From Kingdonia uniflora (Eukaryota; Streptophyta; Magnoliopsida; Ranunculales; Circaeasteraceae), in assembly GCA_014058105.1 (NCBI GenBank), contig JACGCM010002752.1, positions 992,001-1,056,000 on the forward strand: 64,000 nucleotides of DNA, given 5' to 3'. A program made the position numbers and the translations under genes. Positions within the stretch are counted from its first letter, which is position 1. Every line of letters begins with the position of its first letter. The notes under the pieces were generated by a model that saw only the letters and a list, made by a program, of their open reading frames with translations, made no database searches and had not been told where the DNA came from. This document shows positions 9,901 to 21,290 of the stretch, piece by piece.

Positions 9901-12900
9901 TTCAATTGTGCTGAATATCTCGTAATGGTGGTAGCTCTGGTGGATCGGGCTCTGAAAATCGATCGAGAATCGGCTGTAGCTCATCAAGAACTGCTGTAGG
10001 AGCGGTAGACATCGCACAAACCAAAGCGTAAGCAAGTCCTTGTCTCCTGCCCTCAGCTAGGAAACTACTTGACTTATGAACTGGAGACTCTCCCGACGGC
10101 AGACCCACCCATCTCTGTCAAATATCCCTCCACATGAAAACATACACATTAGGCCGCTCGATATGTATAGCATTCCTCTCCCACTGCCAAGGCCTACCCA
10201 AGAGTAAATGACAGACATCCATCTTGATAACAGTACATAAGATGGATTCTTCATACCCTCCCATCTTAATTTTCACGCGCATACGGTATAGTACTGGATT
10301 TTCCTTTTGCTTTCCGTCCTTCTATAACCAACTCAATGTAGCGACCTTGGGGTGAGGTACAAGGTTGAGCCGTAGTTTATTTGCTACGCTCTCAGAGATG
10401 AGGTTATCCGTTGACCCCCAATCTATAATGGTATCCAATCCAAACTTCTTCCCGTACAGAAAAACGCATGTTTCTTCCAATACTCGTTGATTCCTGGGTT
10501 ACTATCATCGCCTTTCATCAGTGACCCAGACAATATGAGTGTTCACCGTGTCGCTCCTAGCTTGACCCAGTGGTGGGGTAACAGGTCTAATGTAATGCCT
10601 CTCTATGTCATCACGATCTCCAGACGGAACTACCGATTTCTCCTGTCCCGTTATCGTCGTCGTGGCCCCCAAACCTGCCGTCGTGGCTTGACAGGTGTGG
10701 TGTTTAGATGGTATGCCCTAGCGTTGACCCCACGATGCACCCTATTGACGGTGACGCCTCGTTGGGTCCTTGTTCTGTTATTTCGTTATTGCCCCCTATC
10801 TTTTCGTCGAGGTCTCTCTCGACTCTGTTGTCGTCGTTGGGATCTCTCCCGACCCTGCTGTTGTCGTCGAGGCCTCCTTGTCCTCTCCGGAAAGTAGCCT
10901 GTTGCTGGCGTTGTTTCCGGGGGTTCCCCTGTGGTCATCTCTTCCCTCCCCTTATTCACGGCAGTCACTATCGACAAAGCTCTCTCTTTCTCTCTCTCTC
11001 TTTCACCGGTGACTCTCTCTTCGTTGAGGATGTCGTAGTTAACCCCTCTATGATCGTTCTTCGAATTCTAGGCAAGGGTTTTAGATTGGGGTTGGTCTTC
11101 TTTGGTTGGGCTTCCTGATGACTGGAATCTTCGATCGGGTGAACTTCTCGTATCAATGTCGCAACCTCCTCGTGGGACTTTGATCGAGAGTTCTTCAACA
11201 CGTCTCTGTCTTCCTCACCTACTAGATCAATCGCACGGTAAACCTCTCTCTCCGTCGTATCTTCGCAGTGTTTCATCTCCAGGACATCTCCATCGAATTT
11301 CTTCGATTCCTCCGTCACAACTCCCGCTTCCAACCTTGGAATCTCAAGAATTGCCCGAATGTAAAGGCAAGCCTAAGATCGCTCATAGCTCTGATACCAA
11401 GTTGTTACTAATTACGTTACGGAAGCACAAAAATAACTACTCAAATTGAATTCTAGGGTTTTAAGAGTTTACCCCCAAAAACTCTAACAAGAGAACTGCC
11501 CCCAAAAGAAGCTCCTAACATCTATATATAAAGAGAATAGAAAGTACGTGGCCTCGTGCGTAAACGACCCACGAAACATGATCTATCAATAATAATAAGC
11601 AAAGGATAGTATAGTAAAATATTTTATCAATTTCCAAGCCTAATAAAATGTCTAAAATATATTAAAGATATAATACCATGAGTGGAAACCAATATCGTCT
11701 TTGCTTTAATTCTGAAAAACGGAGTGTAACTCTTCTGTTTGGTGATGACGCCACAGACCTCTGCAAAATGTGAATTTCAAGGAAATGATGGTGACATAAT
11801 TAACAAGTCATAATGCTGAAGGCATGGCTCATATTATCCCCGATATTTTGACATGTCGTACCAAAAAAGTCAGCTAAGAAATACCTTACTCGGCAGGAAA
11901 ACAATATGAAGAAGGAAAGTACAGAATGGTGGATATATACCGATATTAAACCAACAATATTGAGACTCCAATATTTCAATTATTTGCATTTGTTGAATCA
12001 ACGGATATATTAATCGAGACTCCGATATATCGAGATGTCTCAAAATATTGGAGACTGATAAGTTAGTTAATTTGACATATCAATTGATTTCGAGGTATAA
12101 ACTGGCAGGTAAACTGAGAGCAGTAGACTTCAAGTAAGCACCTTAATTTCGTTCAGTTCAATAGATATGTCTGTATCAAATCCCCGCAGAACTTGCAAAG
12201 ATGCTTCACAATCTTCCATCATGTCCATTTTCGCCTAAAATCGTTAAGGATAGAAAAATTACTCAAGAGTCGAGACAGATATTTCAACTGCAGATAAAAT
12301 GGTATTTACTTCGTGACCTCACCAGCCACCGGGGAGACTCGGGGATGAAAAATAGGGCAGGTATCAAAATTGTACAAGGCAAGATTCCTGAAAGACAAGA
12401 TATAAAGTTTCATTGCCTACGAATATATCTTTTTAATAGCTTTTCCTAATTGAATGGAAGTTAAGCGAACTGATTTTGGTAGGTGGAAGATGCCGAACAT
12501 GAAGGGAAAGCTTTTTTTACAACATATGCCATGTTATCACTGAAATGGTACGAATATATATGCTCAAATAAAAAATGCAATCACTTGAGACCTTACCACA
12601 CACTATTTAATTTCAGAAAGTTTCATACATCTCGAGTATATATGCAGCTTATGAAAACAAATCTAATGCTCATCTACTAAGTTGTGTGCATATTATGCAC
12701 CAGAGTATTTGAAATCATAGCCTCGCACACTAAATCGAACTACTGAGAGTCAACAACGGTTTTGTTCAAGGCCAAATAAACTTAAATTGATGCGTGTTGG
12801 TGTGATGCACCCACCTATCATATTTAGCGTCTAATTTTCCCTCTCCTATGTTTTCCATTTTTCTTTTTCTTCTCATCTTATTTAGCTATTTCTGTTATTT

Positions 12901-14709
12901 ACTTATTGCTTTAGGAGTACATTTAATTCAGCAATTCTGCTTTTAGTAAGATTCCTTTATGAAAGTCCTAAGAAAATAAAAATTAGAAAACCTTGTTAGC
13001 TCTCTATAAATAAAGGCTAAAGGCTCCATTGCTAGTAGATTTGATTGAGAAAATTAAGAAATTCAATTTAATTGAGTAAATTCGAATTTTTATAATGTTG
13101 AGTCATTGTGCTTCTCCCGAATTATTTTCTAGCACTTGTGTGTGCAAGAAAAATGGATCGTGAATAATATAAAAAAAAACCTTGTGCATCAGTACAAGTT
13201 TTTGAAGTTCCAAATCTAGAGCAAATTGAAGTCATTTTAATTGGTTCCAGTGGACTAATGGGTGGTAATTTCATTTTGTAGACAATAAAAAAGTTTGACT
13301 AATGGGAAACATATCATTAAACAATAACATGCAATTCATGAGAATTGGAAAACCACAATTGGCTTACCTAAAACTGCAAGCACTCTCCAATGAACAAAAA
13401 GTCCAAGAACATACGCAAGCATTATGCCAATTGTGATGGACAACTACACAAAACAAAGTTCAAATTTATACTGGCTTAAAGTTTAATCAATCTGTTATCA
13501 GATGATTCATTTCTACCAGAATCACTCTTTCAATATTCAAGTAAGGATGACGTACAACCAACCTGGTTTACTGATCCAAGGCTCCCCCTCATGTCCTGAG
13601 GTGATATCTCTGCTATATACACAGGCACCTAATAGACATCGAAAACGAACGATACATTGTGGATTCTTGCAAACAAAATAATAAAGAGAAAAGAGATGAA
13701 AGACCATGATTCAAAATATCATGATACAGACTTACAGTACAATACTAAACTTATCAATATTGAACCATATATCGAGTCAACAGTCCACATCTTCGATATA
13801 CTGAACATAAACACAAATTTATCGTTGAATATTTTGAGCCATGGCAAAAGATCAGAAATTAAAGCGTACCACATAGGATATCACTCCCACTCCAAAACCT
13901 TCCAATAACCTCCCCATATACAAAAACGACGAATCCTACAAAAATCACAAATAAAATTTATAAATATGAACTTACCATAACCATCATAAAAATATCAGAA
14001 AAAGAGAGAGACTACTGAGACGCATCAGTAACTCACTTTAGCAAACGAAATGGCGAGCCAACCAATAACATTAGGGATGGAAGCTATCATCAAAGACTGC
14101 AATTCAATTCAATTGTTAAATACGCATAAACTCTAAAACAAAAAAAAACAGAAAAAAGTTCATCAATACCCCTTTTCTTCCAATGTACTCGGAAATCTGA
14201 CCGCTGGCTATGGCCCCAACCATAGCTCCCACATTCGATAGCGAACCGAATAAAGAGAACTGCAACACAGTAATTCATACAATCAAATTGAATTCAACTT
14301 AATCCAAGCAATGCTAAACATCAAATCAAATTCCAAAAGTAATTACCTCCGATATCGACAATCCGAGATCCTTGATAATTTCATCTTGTGTAGGAGACGA
14401 ATATCCTCCCTAAAACACACACACATACACATACACACAGAGATCAAAATTGCTTCACTAAAAGAGCAAGAAAGAGCGAATTCGATAGAGAAACAGAGCA
14501 CATACGGTGAATCCGAATTGAATTGGACCCAAAGCAACGATGAGAACACAAAGAACAACAGATACAGAGCTATCACGAATCATCTGAGCAGATGATCCAA
14601 GCTTATCCATCATACTCGATTGCCTCGATCCCATTCGATACCAACTTCCCGTATGTAAAAATGGCTTCTTCAAGTCTCGTCCCTCTTCTCCATCGTCTCT
14701 GAAACTCAT
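6916..14709 (-). CDS. ERDL6: Sugar transporter ERD6-like, exons 1-11 (3' exons missing)
   Basis: Monosaccharide/H+ symporter of the major facilitator superfamily; ERD6-like members act mainly at the vacuolar membrane. Exons (minus strand) are 14506-14709, 14347-14409, 14170-14259, 14037-14096, 13870-13935, 13563-13628, 13368-13443, 12323-12387, 12142-12234, 11677-11760 and 6916-7000. All have GT/AG borders and join in frame to about 318 residues of a family usually near 490. The N-terminus [20 protein letters not shown] is typical of the ERDL6 branch. Sugar-porter signatures visible are [11 protein letters not shown] (residue 109), [10 protein letters not shown] (147), PVYIAE (163), PESPRWL (224) and QQLSGIN (298). 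The C-terminal six helices, including PETKG, are absent. Intron 10 holds a 4.6-kb chromovirus ending 15 bases before exon 11. No stop or frameshift is seen in the exons, so decay is recent or the gene is still used. Confidence 0.9.
7016..7199 (-). repeat. 3' LTR of the chromovirus
   Basis: 184 bp, TG...CA ended, preceded by the target duplication ATAAT (7011-7015). It contains a TATATATAA-like stretch around 7133-7142. Confidence 0.92.
7200..7211 (-). promoter_or_regulatory. Polypurine tract of the chromovirus
   Basis: On the minus strand this reads GGAGGGGAGAGT and abuts the 3' LTR. Confidence 0.8.
7305..8606 (-). pseudogene. Chromovirus integrase with chromodomain-like end, broken
   Basis: Frame 8184-8606 holds the N-terminal zinc-binding region in degraded form and the start of the catalytic core, [23 protein letters not shown], where MDF carries the first catalytic Asp. 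The region 7620-8180 continues the core with stops. Frame 7305-7619 holds the integrase C-terminal barrel ([31 protein letters not shown]). It is followed by [21 protein letters not shown], which matches the start of a chromodomain (EILD-R...EFL-KW-G). In chromoviruses this domain steers integration toward marked chromatin. Several stops and frame shifts separate the pieces. Confidence 0.85.
8720..9691 (-). pseudogene. Chromovirus reverse transcriptase and RNase H, open frame
   Basis: A single frame of 323 codons covers RT from [13 protein letters not shown] through [22 protein letters not shown] and the catalytic VVYFDDIL, then the connection ([12 protein letters not shown]) into RNase H ([23 protein letters not shown]). 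The expected RNase H start, a CDAS-type motif with the first catalytic Asp, reads SICKTGIG here, so that residue is lost. Upstream RT codons lie in other frames back to about 9900. It is therefore part of an inactive polyprotein, although it is the longest preserved piece of the element. Confidence 0.9.
9902..10460 (-). pseudogene. Chromovirus protease and protease-RT linker
   Basis: Read across two minus-strand frames, the segment shows [12 protein letters not shown] at about 10405-10440, where a D-S/G-G triad is usual; here a Trp sits in the middle position. [14 protein letters not shown] follows at about 10165-10210, the typical second conserved block of gypsy proteases. The linker then runs on to [21 protein letters not shown], the motif that precedes RT in chromoviruses. 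A frame shift falls near 10110. Confidence 0.75.
10461..11333 (-). pseudogene. Chromovirus gag remnant
   Basis: The frame 10968-11333 opens 55 bases after the primer site and encodes an acidic, Glu/Lys/Thr-rich protein. The frame 10786-10977 continues with an Arg/Gln-rich basic stretch ([13 protein letters not shown]). The position and basic tail fit gag, but I cannot see the central gag helical motifs or a CCHC knuckle, and the region is shorter than usual. A deletion in gag is likely. Confidence 0.55.
11388..11399 (-). promoter_or_regulatory. Primer-binding site, initiator-Met type
   Basis: On the minus strand this is TGGTATCAGAGC, complementary to the 3' end of plant initiator methionine tRNA. 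It lies 3 bases inside the 5' LTR. Confidence 0.92.
11403..11588 (-). repeat. 5' LTR of the chromovirus
   Basis: 186 bp, the partner of the 7016-7199 LTR, followed by the target duplication ATAAT (11589-11593). Confidence 0.92.
12788..13191 (+). repeat. Possible solo LTR or small element in transporter intron 7
   Basis: The 980-bp intron 7 contains a segment bordered by TGATGC at 12788 and GCATCA at 13191. It has a TCTCTATAAATAAAGG promoter-like stretch at about 13000-13015 and an A-rich run just before the right edge. No target duplication was found and the family is unknown. Confidence 0.3.
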
Positions 14710-14830
14710 CTTCTCTCTCTCTCTCTCAAATCCCAACCCTAATTACAAGCTTTCTCTCTCTATAATTGGAGACGATGACGAAATGAGGAGAAACGAAGAA
14801 GAGAAACAATAGTTTAGAACAGCTAATGGT
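14710..14830 (-). promoter_or_regulatory. Leader and core promoter region of the transporter gene
   Basis: Directly upstream of the ATG (14709) the minus strand has a (GA)n run (about 14711-14727), then TAATTAGGGTTGGG containing a telo-box-like TAGGGTT word, then a second GA-rich run and AATTATAGAG. GA-rich leaders and telo-boxes are common in plant 5' untranslated regions. The transcription start cannot be placed from sequence alone. Confidence 0.45.
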
Positions 14831-15764
14831 GACGTGGCATTTTCTCGTCTCGCGTACGAGTTTTGCTGAGCTGGATTTCACAGCGGACCACGTTGTACAC
14901 GACCAAACTGTATATCTGTTTATTTGGATGGTAGTGTATTGTAGATATTTTGCACGTTGTACACGTCGCACTTCTCATATTATTCAGTGGCACCTCTGGG
15001 ATATAGTGATGAAAATTTTGCATGAAAAGGGAAGGGAAGTGATGAGTTGCGGTTAATCAGAGGTGCGAAGACTAAAATGGGAAGTGCCAGTACTGAGATC
15101 AAGGAGTCTTAATTTAGTAATGTTTGGATTTAATAAATGGTGGTAGGTACTTGTTTATGATTAGTTGTGATAATTAGGGTCATGTTGAATGGTGGATAAG
15201 AGCATGGGGAGGCTCCTTGTCGAATCAACCAAAAATTCCTTTTGCAGGATCATCATCGCTCAAATAATATGCCTATTGAGAAAATTAATGGCTATCTGTG
15301 GTGAGTCTGACCAGAACAGGGTTGTCAATTGACCCATTGTGTGAAGCATTAAAAAATGTTTTTCCTAAACAAAATGTATTATTAATTTAAATAAAGGAGT
15401 TGTGCTCCAATTCAATTGGCGCGGTTTTTTTTTATATAAAAAAAACCTCTGACATCCATCCTTACCTGAAGAAGATCACTTTTCTAACCCTGGCTACAAG
15501 TCATATTTTGTATGATTTTAAGCCTACGTGGCTCGCTAACTTAGCCAACCTGCTGCTAGTGCTCTGAGGTCTTCTTATCTTTGCCTGGATAATCATTGGA
15601 GAGGCCAAAAATAATGAAGATTGTGTTTCATGCATGTAGTAGCATATTCCCCAGATTCGATAAGAAGGATCAATCAGAGCCGCGTCGAAGGTATTCAATC
15701 ATTCTAGAAGCTGTGAAGTCTACAATTATAGATCTCGACCCACCACCACAGTAGTCGTTACACT
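14831..15764. other. Gene-free interval
   Basis: I found no supported coding region, RNA gene or complete repeat. The interval separates the transporter promoter from the next retrotransposon and may include distal promoter sequence of the transporter. Confidence 0.5.
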
Positions 15765-16127
15765 TGATCAAATATAGTTGTTGCACATGATCCGTGAAGT
15801 TTGCCTACCTCCCCTAAAGTTAGGAGAAATATTTGTAACTGCTTGTATCCATCTATAGAGATACAGGTAGAGCATATGTCAATGCGGGCTCTCTTTGTAA
15901 TATTTTCTAATTTTCATTGTACCACTCTACTCAATCTCTCTACAAGTGTAATAGATTAACACATAGTGGATTCATACCATAAAATCCTCCTCAAGGTTGT
16001 GGTTTTTCTCAGGTTTCACTGAGTTTCCACGTAAATCTATTGTGTTCTAGTCCTTATTTATAACTAAATTATAATATCTTTATTTAAGTATTGGCGAAGT
16101 TTACCAACCGAAAAACTAGTCATTACA
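15765..16127 (+). repeat. 5' LTR of the Tat element (start uncertain)
   Basis: The segment ends ...CATTACA directly before the primer site, so the right edge is firm. The left edge is a guess at the nearest TG (TGATCAAAT). Confidence 0.5.
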
Positions 16128-16128
16128 A

Positions 16129-16147
16129 TTGGCGCTGTCTGTGGGAA
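16129..16147 (+). promoter_or_regulatory. Primer-binding site, Tat type
   Basis: TTGGCGCTGTCTGTGGGAA follows the LTR. It closely matches the TGGCGCCGTCTGTGGGAA site seen in many plant Tat elements, and matches the two sites at 40038 and 53971 with few changes. Confidence 0.85.
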
Positions 16148-16191
16148 GCCTATTTTTTCTTTACCGAATCTCATCCTGAACAGTCACTCCC

Positions 16192-17600
16192 ATGACTAAC
16201 ATGAACCTCATAAGTGCCTCCAGCACCTAGAGAAACAACGAGGACATTTCAGCAACCGTCCTACTAGAAATTGTCAACTTACACAATATTGTTGTCAAGC
16301 TTCAAAAATAGATAGAATCTGACAGAGTCCAGAGGCTCGAAGTCAGAGAATTCACGCTCAAGCCCTCTAAGTCGAAAGAGACAAGAGGAGAAAGGCCCTG
16401 GAATAGCAGAGCTAAACCCATCAAAAAGAAATGGAAAGTTTGCGAAAACAACATGATCGATTTACTACTTGATAATGATCACCCCTCCCAACCCGAAGTG
16501 ATCACCGATCAAGAGCTTCCCAGAGGGAGAATGCACCAAGGGAAGAATAAAATTGAACCTCAAGATCTCGATCAAGGAACCCAGACAGAGTATCCCGGCA
16601 TTTCGGCCTCATATTATCAGCATCGACTACCCAGGAAAGTCGACACACTCGCCAACAGACCCCACCACCATCTTTGAGGTGACCAGTCAGAGAACGGCTG
16701 GTCCCTGAAGGACAAGGGGATTTCGATCCTCAAGTTGTAATTCTCCCTCAATTCATTACTTTAGATGACCTGAACAATCAGATTTGGGTCATTCGTTCTA
16801 ACAACCCTAGTCGAAGATCTGCTCTAGACAGGGTCGAGACAAATCCTATTTCCCATCACCTTGAGGTTATGCCTATTCTTGATAACTTTTACATGCCAAA
16901 GTTTTATCAATATGCAGGCCTCCCTGACCCTCTCACCAATGTTTGTCACATCAAAGTAACAGTCTGCCTGTACTCCAAGCTCAATCACATGTTATGTCGT
17001 TTGTTTAACATGAGTCTCAAAGAATAACCTCTCAGATAGTTTCATACCATTCCCAAAGGATCGATAACTAACTTTGCCCAGTTATAGCAACTATTCAAAT
17101 CAAATTATGTACATGTTAAAAAACGAGAGATAACAGTTACTTTTATGTTCTTTTTCGAACAAGGTGTAAAGGAAACCCTTACAAACTTTCACAAGCGTTT
17201 CTTGCAAGAGACAAGGAAGATCAAAAATTTAGATCCAAAAATTGTGGTACCAGCATTTACTTCCGTACTCCACATCGACTCTAAAGTTTGAGAAGAACTT
17301 ATGCTTTACAAGCCCAAAACAGTTGCAAAAATGATTGATGCTGTTAATAACTACATCGAGCTCGAGCGATCAAAGAAGGATAAAATGAAAAGCTCTTATG
17401 TTATTCATTCTAAAGATGTTCTTTCACCACCACACCTCAAACCAACAAATAATGTTGTCACCAAACAATGCAAGAGATTTAATGAAAACATCAAAAGAAA
17501 AGATGAGAAAAAAGATAGACCGATCCTAGTCCTACCTCAAATGACAACAACCCATTCAGCTATCTTACCAATTCTAGAGGGAGACGAATTCTTTTGAGAA
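16192..17600 (+). pseudogene. Tat gag, stop-ridden
   Basis: Read with several stops: MPKFYQYAGLPDPLTNV near 16890, TIPKGSITNFAQL near 17050 (retrotransposon gag W-x-LP-x-SI-SF-x-QL pattern), and VKETLTNFHKRFLQETRKI near 17165. The AKMIDAVNNYIELERSK stretch near 17330 is the usual R-x-N-x-Y-x-ELE block at the gag C-terminus of Tat elements. The start region MTNMNLISAS is followed by an early stop. No intact zinc knuckle is seen. Confidence 0.75.
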
Positions 17601-17890
17601 GCACAACAAATTCTTGATGTCCTGAATAAGCCTTTCTGCCATTATCACAATGTTCATAACCATGAGACCGATAACTGGTTATTATCTCATACGTATTTTT
17701 ATCTGTATTGTTTTGGCAGGAAGGCTCCATGAATATGTCATCGATGTTCAAAAGTTTTTTAAAGAAGAAACAAAAAGGAAGGAGGGTGAACAAGGATATG
17801 GTAAAGGTCAAACTCACCATCTATATATAATCGAGATCGAAAAAAGTAAAAAAACGAAAGAAGGATGACATAGTCATATCATACTGTAAG

Positions 17891-18097
17891 ATGACTTCTT
17901 TTGAGAAATCTGCCAAACTTCTACCCAGCTTCAGCAAAGCAAAGCGCCCATATCACATTTCTTTGGAGGATTGCAATGCCACTCACATAAAATACCCTCT
18001 TGATGATCCATTGGCGATAATGCTCAAAGTAGGCCAGGACTACTTACATACGCTCCTCATAGATACAGGAAGTGTAGCAGATGCACTATTTAAATGA
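17891..18097 (+). pseudogene. Tat protease fragment
   Basis: The frame has AKRPYHISLEDCNATHIKYP, then DPLAIMLKVGQDYLHTLLIDTGSVADALF, in which LIDTGS is the aspartic protease active-site triad (about 18058-18075). The protease frame stops shortly after, so the domain is incomplete. Confidence 0.8.
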
Positions 18098-18539
18098 GCA
18101 GTCGACATCCTAAGCCTTAAAGATTCTGTTAGAGCTTCGACCACAACTATCATAAGATTCAATGGTTCAAAAGAATCTTCTTTGGGAGAATTACATTGCC
18201 TGTTTAGGCAAGACTAGAAATAACCTTTGTCAAGTTCATCGTCATCGATGCCCAGTCAAAATATCTGGGAATCGTGGGAAGAAGTTGGCTTCACTCAATC
18301 AAGGCGGTACCTTCGACATATTATCTAGCTTTGCACTTCCCGACTGATCATGGAGTTTATAAAATTAAAGGAAGCCAGGCTGTAGCATGAATGTGCAAAA
18401 ATACCACCACGAATTCTCACACATTAAAACTTCTTAAAGCATAGCAATTATAGAAAGAGCCTTCCCTAACGTTCGAGCAACATGGCACTGAAACAGTCGA
18501 ATCCATAAAACTCAATGGTCCTGGGAAAAATACTTTTAT

Positions 18540-19990
18540 TGGATATAAACTCTCACTCGAAGAAAGAGAAACCCTCATACAACCTTTAAAGAAAAATGTT
18601 GATATCTTTGCATGGTCTTTTCATGAAATAACATAAATTGATCCTTCTATTGCATGCCATAGGTTAAACCTCGTACTACACAACAAGGTTGTAGCACAAA
18701 AGCGTCGTAACCTTAGCCCTCAAGCTTCGAGAGGCAGTTAATAAAGAAATTGATAAACTACTTCGAGTCGAATTCATTTGAGAAGCTAAATATCCTAAGT
18801 GGGTCTCGAATATAGTAACTGTCCCAAAGAAGAATGGAAAAATCAGGGTCTGCGTGGATTTTACCCAATCAAATATATTCACACCTAAGGATAACTTCCC
18901 CTTTCCCTTGATTCCTCACCTCCTCGACTCTATAGCAAAACGTGAACTTCTTTCAATGGTGGATGCAGCTTCGGGGTATAATTAGGTTCTACTTGCCAAA
19001 GAAGATCAAGAGAAGACTACATTCGTAATAGAAATGGGCCTTAACTGTTACACCGTCATGCCCTTTGGATTAAAATATGCAAAAGCAACATATCAACGAC
19101 TGGTAGCAAGAATGTTTAAAGATAACTTGGGTAAAATCGTAGAGGTATATATCGACGACATGATCTACAAAAGCCTAAAACGAGATGATCATTGCAGTAA
19201 TCTATAAACCATCTTTGACATCCTTCGTACATACCGCATGAAGTTAAACCCAAAAAAATGCCAATTTGAAGTTGCATCTGGTAAGTTTTTGGGCATCTGG
19301 TAAGCAAGAGGGGAATAAAAATCAATCCAAAACAAATCAAAGCGCTCATGGTCATGCTACCACCACGAACAATAATGTCTAAAAGCTCGTTAGGAAGGTT
19401 GTCGCTCTTCATAAGTTCATCTCAAAATCATTTGATCGATGTAAACTTCTTTACTTCCTTTTTCGTGAAAATCCAGCCCTAATGACAAATAAACAACCCA
19501 AGGATATCATCTGGACCCCAAAATACGAATTGGGTTTTTAAGATCTTAAAATATACTTGGGGCATCCTCTGATAATGAGTACTCCTATTGATGGCAAAGT
19601 ATTAACAATGTATTTATCGACAATAGAAGACTCAATCAATTTCGTCCTTATTCGAGAAGACAACGGAGTAAAAAAACTAATCTATTTTATCTACAAAACT
19701 CTCATGCCTGCTGAAAAAAGGTACACAACAACTAAAAAAGTAGCTGCTAGCTTTGGTGTACAGTTCCCATAAACTTCTACCTTATTTCCAAGCACACCCC
19801 GTCAAAATTATCACCAAATTCCCCCTCAAACTAGTGCTTTCAAAAAAAGAAAAGTCTAGAAAAATTTAGCAGTGGTTAATCTTTCTAGGCAAATATAACA
19901 TCTCTTTCGAGCCGTAAATATCGATTAAAGGTAGCCGACTTTTTGACAGACTTTCCCGTCGAAGACCCCGAATGGGAGAAACTCGAAAAA
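18540..19990 (+). pseudogene. Tat reverse transcriptase and RNase H, degenerate
   Basis: In broken frames the conserved RT blocks are visible: KVVAQKRRNLSPQ around 18690, WVSNIVTVPKKNGKIRVCVDF around 18800, FPLIPHLLDS near 18905, MVDAASGYN near 18957, CYTVMPFGLKYAKATYQRL near 19050, and the catalytic VYIDDMI box at 19145-19163. The RNase H part includes GHPLIMSTPIDGK and KLIYFIYKTLMPAEKRYTTTKK at about 19557-19745. Numerous stops and shifts exclude function. Confidence 0.85.
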
Positions 19991-20056
19991 GTGCTAGCCT
20001 ATAACTCAATTGCAGAACCAAACGCATGGTCCAAAAGTACATGATAGAGACTCTTT

Positions 20057-20605
20057 ATGGATGAATCTGCAGGACCAAGAGGATCAGGGATTGGTGTCGT
20101 TCTCGTAATACCATCTAATCACAGAATTGAAAAAGCTATCAAACTCAAGTTTTATGCAACAAACAACGAAATGGAGTATGAAGCTATCTTATTTGGCTTA
20201 GACCTTGCATTGGCACTTGGGGCAGAAGAAATAGTTGTTTATTTGGATTCCTTACTAGTAGCCAACCATTACAGCAAAACATTCAAAATATCATGTAAAA
20301 TGGTTGACAATACTGCGTTGGTTGAAGAAAAAATTATGAAGTTCAAAAAAGTTATAATTTCTTATTTGCCAAGAGCTAAAAACTTCCATGCTGACACACT
20401 AGTATACATTGCCGCAATGCTCGAAGGCAGTGAGAAAAGAACGTTGGACATCAAGGTAATCAAACATTCCAGCCTCGAAACAAGTTATACCATGCAAATC
20501 CAAGTTGCCGAAGATAAAGATCCTGAAGATTGGAGAAAACCATTTCTCACATGCTTCAATTCTAATACCCTCCCTAAAAATAAGGAAAAAACTCGATCCC
20601 TGTGA
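20057..20605 (+). pseudogene. Additional archaeal-type RNase H (aRNH) of the Tat element
   Basis: This 182-codon frame is the best-preserved part of the element. Motifs are FMDESAG (first catalytic Asp), NNEMEYEAILFGLDLAL (catalytic Glu in the -N-x-EYEA- context), VVYLDSLLVANHY (second Asp) and HADTLVYIAAML (last catalytic Asp region). This extra RNase H after the normal one marks the Tat lineage and is thought to have been acquired from plant or archaeal-type RNase H1. It continues into the integrase zinc-finger region without a gap. Confidence 0.88.
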
Positions 20606-20629
20606 GCAAAATGTCCAAGATTCAAAGTC

Positions 20630-21045
20630 CAAGAAGGAGTGCTGTACCGAATTCCCGGCGGAGGCCCACTGATCGAATGTATCTCACAGAAACAAGCACA
20701 AGTCAAAATCCATGAACTTCACAAAGGAATCTGTGCCGCACATATCTGAGGTCGATCACTAGCACAAAGAGCATTTACCCAAGGTTTGTACTGGCCGAAG
20801 ATGAGATAAGACTGCAAAGATTTTATTAGAAAATGCTACAAATGCCAAATACACACTCAAGACATAAAAAATTTAGCCCTCTACTTACATTTTAGTAATA
20901 TCCTCTAGCCATTTAAATGATGGGCAATCGACATCATTGGTTCATTCCACCCTGTATCAGGAAACAAAATTTTTGTTCTTATAGCAACAGATTACTTCAG
21001 CAAATGGGTCAAGGTTGTTCCACCTTGTCATACTAAAAAAATGAA
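20630..21045 (+). pseudogene. Tat integrase, cut off
   Basis: A VLYRIPGGGPLIECIS-like lead is followed by HELHKGICAAH (HH of the zinc-binding HHCC), CYKCQIHTQD (CC) and WAIDIIGSFHPVSGNKIFVLIATDYFSKWVKVV, which has the first catalytic Asp. Sequence stops resembling integrase after about 21040. From there it matches the MULE block at 60075 instead. Confidence 0.8.
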
Positions 21046-21227
21046 GTAATTAAATTTATATCAAAAATATAAAAACCTGAAACCAATAAGACCTAGAAGA
21101 ATGAAAATTTAAGATCTCACCTTATCCTTATATTTCCTCCTCATCTCACTTAAAACATCGATTTTCTTCTACAAAACTTCACCCTCGCCGACCGAACCAA
21201 CAAAATTTATTGTGGTCTTACTTACCT

Positions 21228-21290
21228 GAAGCTTCACCAATTCCTCTTCCAATTGATTATTTGTCTGAATCAAACAATCACATTTCCTCT
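21228..21290 (-). pseudogene. Coiled-coil exon of the PMD gene, copy A
   Basis: On the minus strand a 63-bp exon lies between a TACGTAG acceptor and a CAG|GTAAGT donor. It encodes 21 residues starting ERKCDCLIQ and ending QLEEELVKLQ, with coiled-coil heptads. The homologous exon in element B (about 60248-60310) has the same acceptor, but its donor reads GC instead of GT. Confidence 0.6.

Larger units (their letters stand above)
7016..11588 (-). mobile_element. Ty3/gypsy chromovirus inserted in transporter intron 10
   Basis: This is a complete LTR-to-LTR element of 4573 bp. LTRs at 7016-7199 and 11403-11588 read TGTTACT...GATCTATCA on the plus strand. The flanking direct repeat is ATAAT at 7011-7015 and 11589-11593. 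A primer site lies next to the right LTR and a polypurine tract next to the left LTR, so it is transcribed on the minus strand, like the host gene. The order gag, protease, RT, RNase H, integrase with a chromodomain-like C-terminus defines a chromovirus. RT/RNase H is open over 323 codons, but gag and integrase are broken. The LTR pair shows roughly 15-20 differences by eye. Confidence 0.95.
15765..21045 (+). mobile_element. Tat-lineage Ty3/gypsy element, degenerate and 3'-truncated
   Basis: The plus strand shows LTR end, primer site, gag, protease, RT, RNase H, an additional archaeal-type RNase H (aRNH) and the start of integrase. RT before integrase plus a second RNase H identifies the Tat lineage. 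Many in-frame stops show it is old. It stops inside integrase at about 21045, where sequence shared with the block at 60075 begins. No 3' LTR copy is present. The 5' boundary is approximate because the LTR has no partner here. Confidence 0.85.

Noticed and set aside
10487..11449. Long plus-strand frames over the chromovirus gag region
   Set aside because: They are the complement of the gag/protease remnant; composition (Arg/Ser/Leu/Pro) reflects the reverse of the Glu/Arg-rich coding strand.
12201..12680. Plus-strand frames within the transporter gene
   Set aside because: They overlap transporter exons 8-9 and intron sequence in antisense and have no recognisable domain.
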